Below are positions 27,034 to 35,815 of a stretch of 64,000 nucleotides of DNA, one piece after another; position 1 is the stretch's first letter; every line of letters begins with the position of its first letter. A program made the position numbers and the translations under genes. Under the pieces are notes generated by a model. The model did not search any database. It was not told the origin of the DNA and worked only from the letters and a program-made list of their open reading frames with translations. The DNA is from an uncultured Cetobacterium sp. (lineage in GTDB: Bacteria; Fusobacteriota; Fusobacteriia; Fusobacteriales; Fusobacteriaceae), in contig NZ_CAMTIK010000010.1 of assembly GCF_947072685.1 (NCBI RefSeq), positions 1 through 64,000 on the forward strand, in the 5' to 3' direction.

Positions 27034-29745
27034 ATGGAGAAGAAAAAAATTAAAAGTAAGATAAAATCCCTTTTGTTCACTTCAGCAGTTTTAGGAGCGT
27101 TTACATTCAATACAGCTGCTGGAGCGAGTAGCATACCATTTGCTAATACCGATATTGGAAACCAAGCTACTTTGACCTATCAAACTCTTGGTGGTCAAGC
27201 AAAGATGTTGCAGTCAAATATTGTTATAACAACAATTAACCAAGCTTATGCAGTACAGTTAGAGCCAAATAGAGAGGTTCAAGCCGTAGCAGGAAAAGAT
27301 GTATATTTTAACCATACATTGACAAACTATGGTAATGGAGTAGATTCTTTCACGATAAAACATGACTACGGACCTACTAGAGATGTAGTTATGTATTTGG
27401 ATGTCAATAACAATGCGGTTCTAGATCCGGGAGAAAATCCTTTAGAAATCAACGCACAAGGTGAGGCAAATATACCAGAGGTAGACCCGTGGAAAGGTGT
27501 AGGAATTATAGTTAAGGTTAACACAAAATCTGGTGATACAGGAATAATATCAGGAAAGTTAACAGCAACGAGTAAAGGTGACAGTAGCAAAACAGATGAA
27601 GCAAGTGAAAAAATTACAATCATAACAACAGCAAATTTAAATGTATATAAAGCACTGAGTTCTTCTCAAGGGGCATCTGATATAGCTAGAGAAGTTACAA
27701 TTTATTTAAAAATGTACAATGAATCTCCAACTGAAGCAAAAGTTGCTGAAGTAACAGACAGTTTAAACACTAAGTTTAACTATATAGATAACAGTGCTAA
27801 ATGGCAAGATTTTGGATCGAACACTTCAGTGGCAATTGCAGATGATAATGGAGCTGTAAATGGAGTTGAATATAATGTGGTTAAAAGAGCTTCTGAAAGT
27901 GGAAGCGATAAAATAACATTAAAATTACCAAATGTATCTGGAAATACGACGATAGCATCAACAGGTGGAGTTCTATCATTTAAAGTGATGGTAAAAGAGG
28001 GAGAAGCTGTGGCAACTCTTCCTAATGAAGCGACATATAAATTTAAAACGTTTGATGCTACGGGAGAGTATATAGAAGGAACTTCAAACAAAGTAAATTA
28101 CTCTATTTTAAAGTATGTTAGAGCACAGTTTTCTGGAGATACAATACTGTCTGGTCAAGCTGGAGAAGAGTTAAGATTTGTGAATGTATTTAAAAACATA
28201 GCAAATGCAGCGGAAGTATATAACTTATCAATATCAGATAAGTTTTTCCCAGTGGGAACTACTTTTAGATTAGCTTTACAGACACCAGGAGGACAAGAGA
28301 GACCAGTTTTAGATAATAATGGAGATTTAATATATGATACAGGAGTGGTGGGTATAAACGAAACTGTAAATGTTGTACTATATGCTCAACTACCAACAAA
28401 TATAACCAATATTCAATCAAACTATACAGTTAAAAAAATAGCTACAAGTGTGCATACACCAACTTATAATGTAAATGCTTTAGATACTTTAAATACACTT
28501 AGAGCAGCAACTGTAGATTTGACAAATAATCAGTCTTTGAGTGAAAATAAAAATGCACCGGGACAAGGAGTAGGACCTGAGCAATCACCAGTTACTCAAA
28601 TTGCTTTGAGACCAGGTGAAAGTGGAAACTTTATACTTCATGTAAATAATACAAGTTCATATATAACTGATACATACAGATTGGATGTAAGCACAAGAGC
28701 AGATTTTTCGGATCAAACAATACCAGCAGGAGTAAGTGTTAAATTTATATCTGGTGGAGGAGCTGAAGTTACATCAACATCTCCTATCCTACCAAATAAT
28801 AGTGAGAGAATAAATGTAAAGGTTGATATAGCCCTTAATACGACAGCGAAAACAGTACCGCTGTATTTTAGAGTGACATCTGTAATAACAGGATCAAAAG
28901 ATATTAAGTATGATTCAATTACAGTAAGTGCTGTAAGAGATATATCTATAACACCTAACAATACAGGTTCAACTTATGCAGGAGGACAAGTTATATACAC
29001 GCATACAGTTAGAAATAATGGAAATGTATTGGAAGGGGATGGAAGAGCCAGTGAGGTAAATATTGTAGCAAGAGAAGCTTACTCTCAATGGGCAACAGAA
29101 ATATTTATGGACACAAATGGAAATGGAATATTTGATATAGGTATTGATACTCCATTTAGAGATTTCGCAACAATAGGTGGATTAGTTCCAGGGCAAGAGG
29201 TAAAAATATTCGCTAGAGTTTCATCTGAAGTTGGAACACCGGCAGGACAAGTAAACACTACAACAATTAGCCCAGAAGTGACAATAGGAACATATCCGCT
29301 TGAGGCAAGTGTAACAGTTGCCACAGACAAAACAACAATTTTGGCTGAGGATTTAACTATAACTAAAAAACAAAAATTAGAACTAACAGGTAAATATACA
29401 TCTGAACCACAAAAAACTGATCCAGGTAAAAATATATTCTATCGAATAGATGTTAAAAATGATGGACAAGTGGATGCTAAAAATGTGGTTATAAGAGATA
29501 CGGTTCCATACTATACAACACAAATATCAGGAGATACGTTAGGAGAGGGAATAGTAAATAAAGCATCCTATGTAATAACAAGTGCACAGGGAACACAGGG
29601 AGCGTTTAAAGCGGCAGAAGTACAACCAGGAAATGGAAATAGAGGTGACATAGTAGCACAGGTTGGAGTTTTAAGACCGGGCGAAACAGCAACATTATAT
29701 TTCCAAGTTAAAGTAGATAGTATTCCAACTGTACCAGCACAATAA
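27034..29745 (+). CDS. Secreted DUF11-repeat surface protein (903 residues)
   Basis: The signal peptide has a long charged start (MEKKKIKSKIKS) and ends near TAAGA at about residue 30. The mature N-terminus (GNQATLTYQTLGG, about 42-54) is a pattern seen at the start of many DUF11 surface proteins. Several diverged repeats follow: about 85-190, 200-350, 355-480, 510-630, 640-770 and 785-900, the last with the classical PGKNIFYRIDVKNDGQVDAKN motif. Calcium-loop-like segments (DVNNNAVLDPGENP and DTNGNGIFDIG) sit in the first and fifth units. No barrel or sorting signal is present, so it is probably held on the surface by partners. It is the third gene of the lipoprotein unit and is followed by a terminator. 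It may be an S-layer-like subunit; this is not shown by the sequence. Confidence 0.78.
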   Translation: MEKKKIKSKIKSLLFTSAVLGAFTFNTAAGASSIPFANTDIGNQATLTYQTLGGQAKMLQSNIVITTINQAYAVQLEPNREVQAVAGKDVYFNHTLTNYGNGVDSFTIKHDYGPTRDVVMYLDVNNNAVLDPGENPLEINAQGEANIPEVDPWKGVGIIVKVNTKSGDTGIISGKLTATSKGDSSKTDEASEKITIITTANLNVYKALSSSQGASDIAREVTIYLKMYNESPTEAKVAEVTDSLNTKFNYIDNSAKWQDFGSNTSVAIADDNGAVNGVEYNVVKRASESGSDKITLKLPNVSGNTTIASTGGVLSFKVMVKEGEAVATLPNEATYKFKTFDATGEYIEGTSNKVNYSILKYVRAQFSGDTILSGQAGEELRFVNVFKNIANAAEVYNLSISDKFFPVGTTFRLALQTPGGQERPVLDNNGDLIYDTGVVGINETVNVVLYAQLPTNITNIQSNYTVKKIATSVHTPTYNVNALDTLNTLRAATVDLTNNQSLSENKNAPGQGVGPEQSPVTQIALRPGESGNFILHVNNTSSYITDTYRLDVSTRADFSDQTIPAGVSVKFISGGGAEVTSTSPILPNNSERINVKVDIALNTTAKTVPLYFRVTSVITGSKDIKYDSITVSAVRDISITPNNTGSTYAGGQVIYTHTVRNNGNVLEGDGRASEVNIVAREAYSQWATEIFMDTNGNGIFDIGIDTPFRDFATIGGLVPGQEVKIFARVSSEVGTPAGQVNTTTISPEVTIGTYPLEASVTVATDKTTILAEDLTITKKQKLELTGKYTSEPQKTDPGKNIFYRIDVKNDGQVDAKNVVIRDTVPYYTTQISGDTLGEGIVNKASYVITSAQGTQGAFKAAEVQPGNGNRGDIVAQVGVLRPGETATLYFQVKVDSIPTVPAQ

Positions 29746-29746
29746 A

Positions 29747-29776
29747 AGAGAGAGGGGTTTAAACCCTCTCTTTATA
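29747..29776 (+). terminator. Terminator after the 903-residue protein gene
   Basis: AGAGAGAGGG (29747-29756) pairs with CCCTCTCTTT (29764-29773), with a short loop and a weak T-rich end. Confidence 0.65.
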
Positions 29777-29821
29777 GAATTTTAAAAATTAGTAAAAGTT
29801 AAGAATAAGAGGAGGGGCAAT

Positions 29822-32800
29822 ATGAAAAAAGTAAAATTTTTTATTTTTATATTGCTTCTTTTTTTATTTCATAAAAATATATACTGTGAAGTAGTTAGGA
29901 ATATAGCTTATTTAAAATCAGAAAATATAGAAAAATCAAGTAATGAAGTTATTACATATAGATTGAATAGTAAAATAAAATTTGTAGAACATGGTGAGAA
30001 CAAAAAAGAACAATATTTAGATGAAAAAAACAAAATATATGTGATAGGAGAGCTTGATTTAACTCAAACAGGAAAAGAGATAATATATTTTAAAAAAAAT
30101 ATGTATTCATCGTTTTATCCAGAAAATATACGGTTTTTTATACAGGAGGGAGAATCGGAATATGTAGAGCTAGAAAAAGAGTCTATAAAATCAAATAGAA
30201 CAAAAGATATAGAGTTGGATGGTGGTAAAAAATATAAGGTCATTTCGGTAGGAGAAAATATAAAAAATACACCAAATATAGAGAGTGGGAATTTTTCTTT
30301 AGAGGCTTTTAATAAAGAGAAAAGTATTGGAGAGATAATAAATAAACTTATTATAGAAAATAAGTTGACATTTATAGCTGACAAAGACAATGAAGAAACT
30401 CAGTATTTGGATTTTAAAAATCAAATAAAGACAACAGCAGACATAAGTTTTATAAATTTATTAAAAGAAAAAGCGATATTTAAAATGATTTTAGGAAAAG
30501 ATATGATGGTAGAAACATTTGTTGGAACAATGGGGGAAGAAAAATTTTTATTTCATTGGAACAATATTGACAAGTGTTTTTATTCTGATGAGGTTGAGAT
30601 ATACGGGGATACTATTCTAGATGTTTTAGGAACAGGGATTAAAAAAAATGAGAACATTGAATCGGAAGATTTTACTTTATCGATGTTAGTGGGAGATATG
30701 AGTTACGGAAGTATAAAAAATAAAATTGTTATGGAGTCTCAAAATAAAATATTATTAGAGAAAAAATCAGTACAAAAGATTGCTCGCGTTGGGGATATAG
30801 TAAAATACGAGCTCACTGTAAAAACAACAAGAGATGAGATGTTTAGAAAAATAATATTGAAAGATACTCTCCCTAAAGGCTTTGAGTTGTTAGAAAAAAG
30901 TATAAAAGTTTCAAAAGGAGATATAGGGGAGATAAAATATTTTGAAAAGAATATGTTTTCTTTAGATATAGATTTTTTATCTGAAAAATTTACTGAGAAA
31001 GAGTTATCAATTGAGTATATGATAAGAGTAAATGTGAATACAAAATTGGGTAAAAATATAAATAGAGCTATAGCATACGCAGACAATGAAATAAATAGAG
31101 TGATAGAATCGAATTTAGCTTCAGCAGAGATAGAAATAGATGGAGAGAATTTTTCAGAAAAAGGAATTATTATAGGTAGAGTTTTTATAGATATTGATGA
31201 AGATAAAAGATATGATTCTAAAAAAGATATTTCAATTCCAGGGGTTAAAGTATTTTTAGAAAATGGAGATTTTGCAATCACAGATTCTGATGGAAAATAT
31301 AGTATATATGGAGAAGACGCAACAACACACATAGCAAAAGTTGATAGGGGAAGTGTACCTTTAAAGTTAAGAGGTGTAAAATTAACAAATAGACATTCGG
31401 AAAATGGAGAGTCTCAATTTATTGATTTAAAAAAATCACAACTTAACAAAGGTAATTTTGCATACATAATTTTAGGAGATAAGGATAAAACAATTTCTAT
31501 AATTCAAGAAAGAAAAAAAATTCTAGAGGAGAGAGTAAATGAAATTTTTTATCAAGTGGATAGCAAGGAGTTAAATTTTAAGCAAATATCTAAACCGGAA
31601 AGAAAAGAGCTCGGTGAAAATGGTATTATAGATAATCATGAAATAGTAGATTTCGTAAAAGGTAGTGTAAATATAGAAAATAAAGAAAAATTAGAAAAGA
31701 ATAAAGAAAATGTAGAAATAGATTTAAGAAAAAAAATGAAAATTTTGAATACAGATGAATTGTCAGAGAAGATTGAGAACTTAAATAATGAGTTGGATAT
31801 TATAAATATACAGAATGGAGACGTTGTTTTAAATCACATGACATTTCAAATAAAGAGTCCATCTGGTGGAAGAATTGAACTTTTTATAAATGATAAAATG
31901 GTTGGAGTCGAGCACATAGGAATAAGAGCGACATCAGCTATAAATTCTCTATTTTTTTTAGAGTATGCTGCAGTGATGTTAGAGACAGGAAAAAATAAGG
32001 TAAGAGCAAGTTATTATGATCAATTTGGAGTAGAAAGAAATAGGATAGAAAAAGTGGTATTAGTTCGTGGGGAGTTAGAAAGAATTGTATTTGAAATAAA
32101 AAAAAGTGAAAGTACAAATGAAGTTGTGAAATTTATATTGAAGGGAACAGATAGTAATGGAATAGAGATAGAACACGACTTGAATGCAAGGGTAGTGTTA
32201 ATGGATAAAGATAAAGGGGAATGGATAAATGGTGAAAATGGAAAAAATGCGGAAGAAATAAGAGTGAAAATACCTAAAGATAGTTATAAAGAGGTGCTGT
32301 TTAGACCAAAACCGGGGAAAAAAAAGGTGGCATTTAAAGTAGCAGTTGAAGGTTTAGAAGAGGAGTTTGTATTTGAAATAAAAGGAGAAGCAATCCCAAC
32401 ATTTGTAAATGGAATAATAGAAGGAAGAGTTAATTTTAAAGGTAAAAATGAAGAGAATTTCTTTTTTGAAAAAGATATAAGTAATATTTTCAACGATAAA
32501 CTTTATTACAGAGGAGCAGTATTTGCAACAGGAAATTTAATGGAAGATTATTTTTTAACTTTGACTTATGATAGCGCCAAAGAAAAAGAAAAATTTTTCT
32601 CATATAAAGACCCAGAGGATTATTATCCGATATATGGAGATAATTCAATTAAAGGACATACTGGTGAATCTAGAGAGGATTTATATATAAAAATAGAAAA
32701 GGACAAGTCATACGTTATGTATGGGGATTTAAAAACTTCGGAACTATTTGATAACAGGACTAGGCTAAATCAGTATTCAAGAGCTTTAACAGGGTTTTCT

Positions 32801-34795
32801 TCAGAACTTTCAAAAGAAAAAATAAATATAAATACGTTCTATGCTAAGGCCAATAGTACAAAAGTAGTTGATGAGCTTCAAGGAAGGGGAGTATCAGGAC
32901 CATACACACTTTCAAATAGAGATATTATAGATGGAAGTGAAGAGATAAAATTAGTCACTTACAACCGAGGTACAAAAATTGTAATCTCAGAATTGAGCAT
33001 GGTCAATGGTCAAGATTATACGATTGACTATGACTTGGGGAGAATATATTTCACAGAACCCATAATGGGGATGGATTTGGAGTTTAATCCAGTATTTATA
33101 AGAGTTAACTACGAAGTGGAAGAACAAAGTGGAGATGCAAAACCAGTCTATGGAGTTGTTGGTAGATATAATATAAATAAAAATGTCTATTTAGGTGGAA
33201 GTTATGTGAAGGATGACGATAAACTAGAAAAATATGAGATGCAGGGAGTGGCACTTCTATACGAAAATGAAGACCATTTAGCTATATTGGAGGTATCTAA
33301 AACAGATGATTTTGAAGAGGGAATCGGTGAAGCTAAATCTTTTTATTACAAATATGAAAAAGATAAAAGTAAAATAAAAGTTATCTATGAAAAATCAGAC
33401 GACAGCTATTACAATCCTGATGCAGATGTTCAAAGTGGCATAGATGGGCTTGAGATAGAGGGGGAATACAGATTAAAAAATAACAATCTATTAAAATTCA
33501 AAAGTGAATTTTTGAAAGAAAATTTGGAAGCTGGAAGCTATGAAAAAAAGGATGTGTATTTAGGAGTTGAGTTTGAAAAAAAATCTAATTTTGTGTATGA
33601 GGTCGGAGCAAAACATTATTTTAAAAGTGATACCTTAGACCAAGGAGAGATAAATACCATAGGAGCAAAAATTGCATGGGAGCCTGTAGAATATCCTGGG
33701 TTTACTACGTTTTTAGAGTATGAACAAGATGTGTTATTGAGCGATAAAAAAAGAGTTGCGGCGGGGATAGATTATGAGGTGAATGATGGAACAACTCTTT
33801 ATTTCAGGCAGGAGTTGATATCGGAACTTTCGGACGAATACTACCTAGACCCAGAGGATGACAGCAACAGAACATTGGTAGGAGTTAAAACTAAAAAATA
33901 TTTAGGAAGTGAGGTTTTTACGGAATATAGAGAAGTAAATGAGGATGAAGGGGTAAAACCGGAGGTTGGAACAGGTTTGAAAAGAGAGTTTGAAATAACT
34001 GAAAATCTTAGTCTATATGGAACTTTTGAAAGGACAGACCCAGTGTCATACACCAAAACTGAGGGAGATGAAAAAAGAAAGGCAGAAAACTCGGTAACTT
34101 TTGGATATGATTATTTAATAGATGATACAAGTAAAACTAGAGGAGATTTTGAATTTGAATTTGGAGAGACCAGTTCATTTTTAAATAAAATGGGATATGG
34201 AAAAAAAATAAACGAAAGTCTCTCTTTTATAGGTAAAAATAGATATTATACAGAGGGAGATTTGGAGCAAGAGGACAGATTAATTTTAGGACTGGCATAT
34301 AGAGATGCAGAAAATGACAGGTATAACTCTTTGAATAAATATGAGTTGAACTACTCTAAAAATATAATAGATGACAACTATAAACAGCTTACAAATTTAG
34401 TTAGAAGCTCCCATAACTATCAATTCAATAGATGTGTAGACGGAACACTCACATTGGCTATAAAAAATGTTGAAACAACATACGAAGAGATAAGTAGCGA
34501 CTATACAGCTTATCTGATTGCGGGGACGTTGAGTTATGATGTATATAAAAATTGGACCACGGGAATAAGTTTAGCGAGTACATTTGATAATAAGCAAAAC
34601 ATTGATTACGGGGTTGGAGTTGAAGTGGGCTATGTTTTTGAATCAAATTTGTGGCTATCGTTAGGATATAATTTTGTTGGGTTTAAAGATAAGGATTTTG
34701 ATCCATCTGGAGAACTGAATCAAGGAGTTTTTGTCAGATTTAGAATGAATGTTGGAGATGTGTTTGACAATATGAAAATGAAAAAAGTTAACTGA
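29822..34795 (+). CDS. Fused DUF11/SdrD-like/outer-membrane barrel protein (1657 residues)
   Basis: Signal peptide 1 to about 22 (ending NIYC, not a lipobox of the usual form). A beta-rich N-terminal region is followed by one DUF11-like domain (about 310-440, with ILKDTLPKGFELL), an SdrD-like domain at about 449-540 (GRVFIDIDEDKRYDSKKD, then DSDGKYSIYG), a charged coiled stretch (about 555-655), an Ig-like region (about 670-860), then the conserved module (YTLSNRDI, and GQDYTIDYDLGRI near 1065) and a C-terminal barrel to the end. The module and barrel are homologous to the 1247-residue protein, while the DUF11-SdrD part matches the C-terminal end of the giant protein. So one polypeptide holds what the giant operon splits between two genes. 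It has its own GGAGG site and terminator. Its role in export or anchoring is inferred. Confidence 0.8.
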   Translation: MKKVKFFIFILLLFLFHKNIYCEVVRNIAYLKSENIEKSSNEVITYRLNSKIKFVEHGENKKEQYLDEKNKIYVIGELDLTQTGKEIIYFKKNMYSSFYPENIRFFIQEGESEYVELEKESIKSNRTKDIELDGGKKYKVISVGENIKNTPNIESGNFSLEAFNKEKSIGEIINKLIIENKLTFIADKDNEETQYLDFKNQIKTTADISFINLLKEKAIFKMILGKDMMVETFVGTMGEEKFLFHWNNIDKCFYSDEVEIYGDTILDVLGTGIKKNENIESEDFTLSMLVGDMSYGSIKNKIVMESQNKILLEKKSVQKIARVGDIVKYELTVKTTRDEMFRKIILKDTLPKGFELLEKSIKVSKGDIGEIKYFEKNMFSLDIDFLSEKFTEKELSIEYMIRVNVNTKLGKNINRAIAYADNEINRVIESNLASAEIEIDGENFSEKGIIIGRVFIDIDEDKRYDSKKDISIPGVKVFLENGDFAITDSDGKYSIYGEDATTHIAKVDRGSVPLKLRGVKLTNRHSENGESQFIDLKKSQLNKGNFAYIILGDKDKTISIIQERKKILEERVNEIFYQVDSKELNFKQISKPERKELGENGIIDNHEIVDFVKGSVNIENKEKLEKNKENVEIDLRKKMKILNTDELSEKIENLNNELDIINIQNGDVVLNHMTFQIKSPSGGRIELFINDKMVGVEHIGIRATSAINSLFFLEYAAVMLETGKNKVRASYYDQFGVERNRIEKVVLVRGELERIVFEIKKSESTNEVVKFILKGTDSNGIEIEHDLNARVVLMDKDKGEWINGENGKNAEEIRVKIPKDSYKEVLFRPKPGKKKVAFKVAVEGLEEEFVFEIKGEAIPTFVNGIIEGRVNFKGKNEENFFFEKDISNIFNDKLYYRGAVFATGNLMEDYFLTLTYDSAKEKEKFFSYKDPEDYYPIYGDNSIKGHTGESREDLYIKIEKDKSYVMYGDLKTSELFDNRTRLNQYSRALTGFSSELSKEKININTFYAKANSTKVVDELQGRGVSGPYTLSNRDIIDGSEEIKLVTYNRGTKIVISELSMVNGQDYTIDYDLGRIYFTEPIMGMDLEFNPVFIRVNYEVEEQSGDAKPVYGVVGRYNINKNVYLGGSYVKDDDKLEKYEMQGVALLYENEDHLAILEVSKTDDFEEGIGEAKSFYYKYEKDKSKIKVIYEKSDDSYYNPDADVQSGIDGLEIEGEYRLKNNNLLKFKSEFLKENLEAGSYEKKDVYLGVEFEKKSNFVYEVGAKHYFKSDTLDQGEINTIGAKIAWEPVEYPGFTTFLEYEQDVLLSDKKRVAAGIDYEVNDGTTLYFRQELISELSDEYYLDPEDDSNRTLVGVKTKKYLGSEVFTEYREVNEDEGVKPEVGTGLKREFEITENLSLYGTFERTDPVSYTKTEGDEKRKAENSVTFGYDYLIDDTSKTRGDFEFEFGETSSFLNKMGYGKKINESLSFIGKNRYYTEGDLEQEDRLILGLAYRDAENDRYNSLNKYELNYSKNIIDDNYKQLTNLVRSSHNYQFNRCVDGTLTLAIKNVETTYEEISSDYTAYLIAGTLSYDVYKNWTTGISLASTFDNKQNIDYGVGVEVGYVFESNLWLSLGYNFVGFKDKDFDPSGELNQGVFVRFRMNVGDVFDNMKMKKVN

Positions 34796-34820
34796 TAAAA
34801 TTATGTCAGTTAACTTTTTT
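34781..34820. terminator. Terminator, likely bidirectional
   Basis: AAAAAAGTTAACTGA pairs with TCAGTTAACTTTTTT. The stem includes the stop of the 1657-residue gene and has T-runs on both strands, so it also serves the HutD gene coming from the other side. Confidence 0.9.
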
Positions 34821-34838
34821 CATTTTATTCTTTAAATT

Positions 34839-35405
34839 TTACTCTTTAATAAGAAGTGAAAGTAAAATACCTTTCCCATCCCCTTCGATATGGAAGTTAT
34901 TTCCACAAGCTATAAGAGTATCGCCAGGTTCTAAAGTGTATTCATTTTTATTGACAGTTAAGTGTTTAATTTTATTTAAATTATAATAGATGTTGATTGC
35001 TTTATTAGAGAGTGGCTCACCATAAAAAGTTCGGTAGTCAATAATTTGAAAATCTAGGAGATCAATATTTTCTTTGTAGATCAAATTGAAATCGATACAT
35101 GCTGTATCGCATGTGCTTTTTGTATAGCTATCACCAGAAAAAAAGATGTGTGAGAATGGGTCTAGAAAATAATCTCGACCATCGATATCGAGTTTTACAT
35201 TTCCAGAAAGTAGAACGAGTAATCTTTTGTAACCTTTAAAATCAGAAAACTTATACTCTCCGGGATTGATTGTGGCTGTTGAAACCCTGAAATTAAAAGG
35301 ACTGTCAACAGTAGAGCCATCTGGATATATATATAGCTCTTTCGAGATTCCACCAGACCAATAACGTTCTTTTTGATTTGATTTTTTTATTATCTTATAA
35401 TCCAT
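34839..35405 (-). CDS. HutD/Ves-family cupin protein
   Basis: 188 residues, cytoplasmic, all-beta. The family signature is clear: WSGGISKELYIYPDGS at about 17-32, then FRVSTATINPGEYKFSDFKGYKRLLVLLSG at the first cupin strands. HutD proteins are often near histidine-utilisation genes and are thought to limit or sense pathway flux; no hut gene is in this window. A GGAGG site stands 6 bases before the ATG, and there is a good promoter upstream (35440-35468). The biochemical role of this family is not settled, and I assign none. Confidence 0.85.
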   Translation of the reverse strand: MDYKIIKKSNQKERYWSGGISKELYIYPDGSTVDSPFNFRVSTATINPGEYKFSDFKGYKRLLVLLSGNVKLDIDGRDYFLDPFSHIFFSGDSYTKSTCDTACIDFNLIYKENIDLLDFQIIDYRTFYGEPLSNKAINIYYNLNKIKHLTVNKNEYTLEPGDTLIACGNNFHIEGDGKGILLSLLIKE

Positions 35406-35439
35406 TATTTTCCTCCGTATTTGAAGTTATCATAATAAT

Positions 35440-35468
35440 TATATAGCCCATAAAAGCAAAATAATCAA
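35440..35468 (-). promoter_or_regulatory. Promoter of the HutD-family gene
   Basis: -35 TTGATT (35463-35468) and -10 TATATA (35440-35445) on the minus strand, spacing 17; an overlapping TATAAT gives spacing 19. Confidence 0.65.
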
Positions 35469-35487
35469 GAGTAAATTGGAAGAAAAT

Positions 35488-35516
35488 AAAAAAACTCTTG
35501 AATAACAAGAGTTTTT
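35488..35516 (-). terminator. Terminator of the 50-residue small-protein gene
   Basis: AAAACTCTTG and CAAGAGTTTT form a perfect stem with a five-base loop and a T-run on the minus strand. It begins at the stop codon of the small gene. Confidence 0.9.
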
Positions 35517-35667
35517 ACGCAGTTTCTGTAAGTTCGTTTTTATGTTTAAATGATTCAATAATAGTTTTGTTGTTCATGTCTTCTGAGTTTAATCCCAAAA
35601 TTATTAAATCCAATAGTTCATCAATACTTTTACCTTTGAGTAGATTTTTTATTGCTTTTTCTGGCAT
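35515..35667 (-). CDS. Small protein of 50 residues, unknown function
   Basis: The frame starts MPEKAIKNLLKGKSIDELLD and ends NELTETA. A GAGAGGTG site stands 5 bases upstream of the ATG, a near-consensus promoter lies at 35710-35738, and a strong terminator starts at the stop, so this is a complete one-gene transcript of about 210 bases. The sequence is soluble and helical, with an amphipathic central part (about 14-27, IDELLDLIILGLN) and a polar tail; no signal peptide, no Cys, no metal motif. I recognise no family. An overlapping frame on the other strand has no such signals. Regulatory or toxin/antitoxin-like roles are possible, but no partner gene is adjacent. Confidence 0.75.
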   Translation of the reverse strand: MPEKAIKNLLKGKSIDELLDLIILGLNSEDMNNKTIIESFKHKNELTETA

Positions 35668-35709
35668 AGTTACACCTCTCTAAAAAATTGATAATAAGTT
35701 ACATTGAGT

Positions 35710-35738
35710 ATTATACAAAAATTGTTTAGAATAGTCAA
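35710..35738 (-). promoter_or_regulatory. Strong promoter of the small-protein gene
   Basis: -35 TTGACT (35733-35738), 17-base spacer, perfect -10 TATAAT (35710-35715), read on the minus strand. It gives a leader of about 35 bases. Confidence 0.8.
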
Positions 35739-35765
35739 ATAAAAAAAGATTTTTTTTGAAAAAAA

Positions 35766-35774
35766 TGATATAAT
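35766..35774 (+). promoter_or_regulatory. Extended -10 promoter element of the yibE/F-nucleotidase operon
   Basis: TGATATAAT matches the extended -10 form (TGnTATAAT). No good -35 hexamer is seen 17 bases upstream, which is normal for this class. It lies 42 bases before the ATG at 35816. Confidence 0.55.
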
Positions 35775-35815
35775 TTATGAGGTTAATGATTATAAATAGA
35801 ACAAGAGGTTGAAGA

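Noticed and set aside
35498-35683. Plus-strand frame of 61 codons across the small-protein gene
   Set aside because: No ribosome binding site or promoter on that strand; the minus-strand frame has both plus a terminator.
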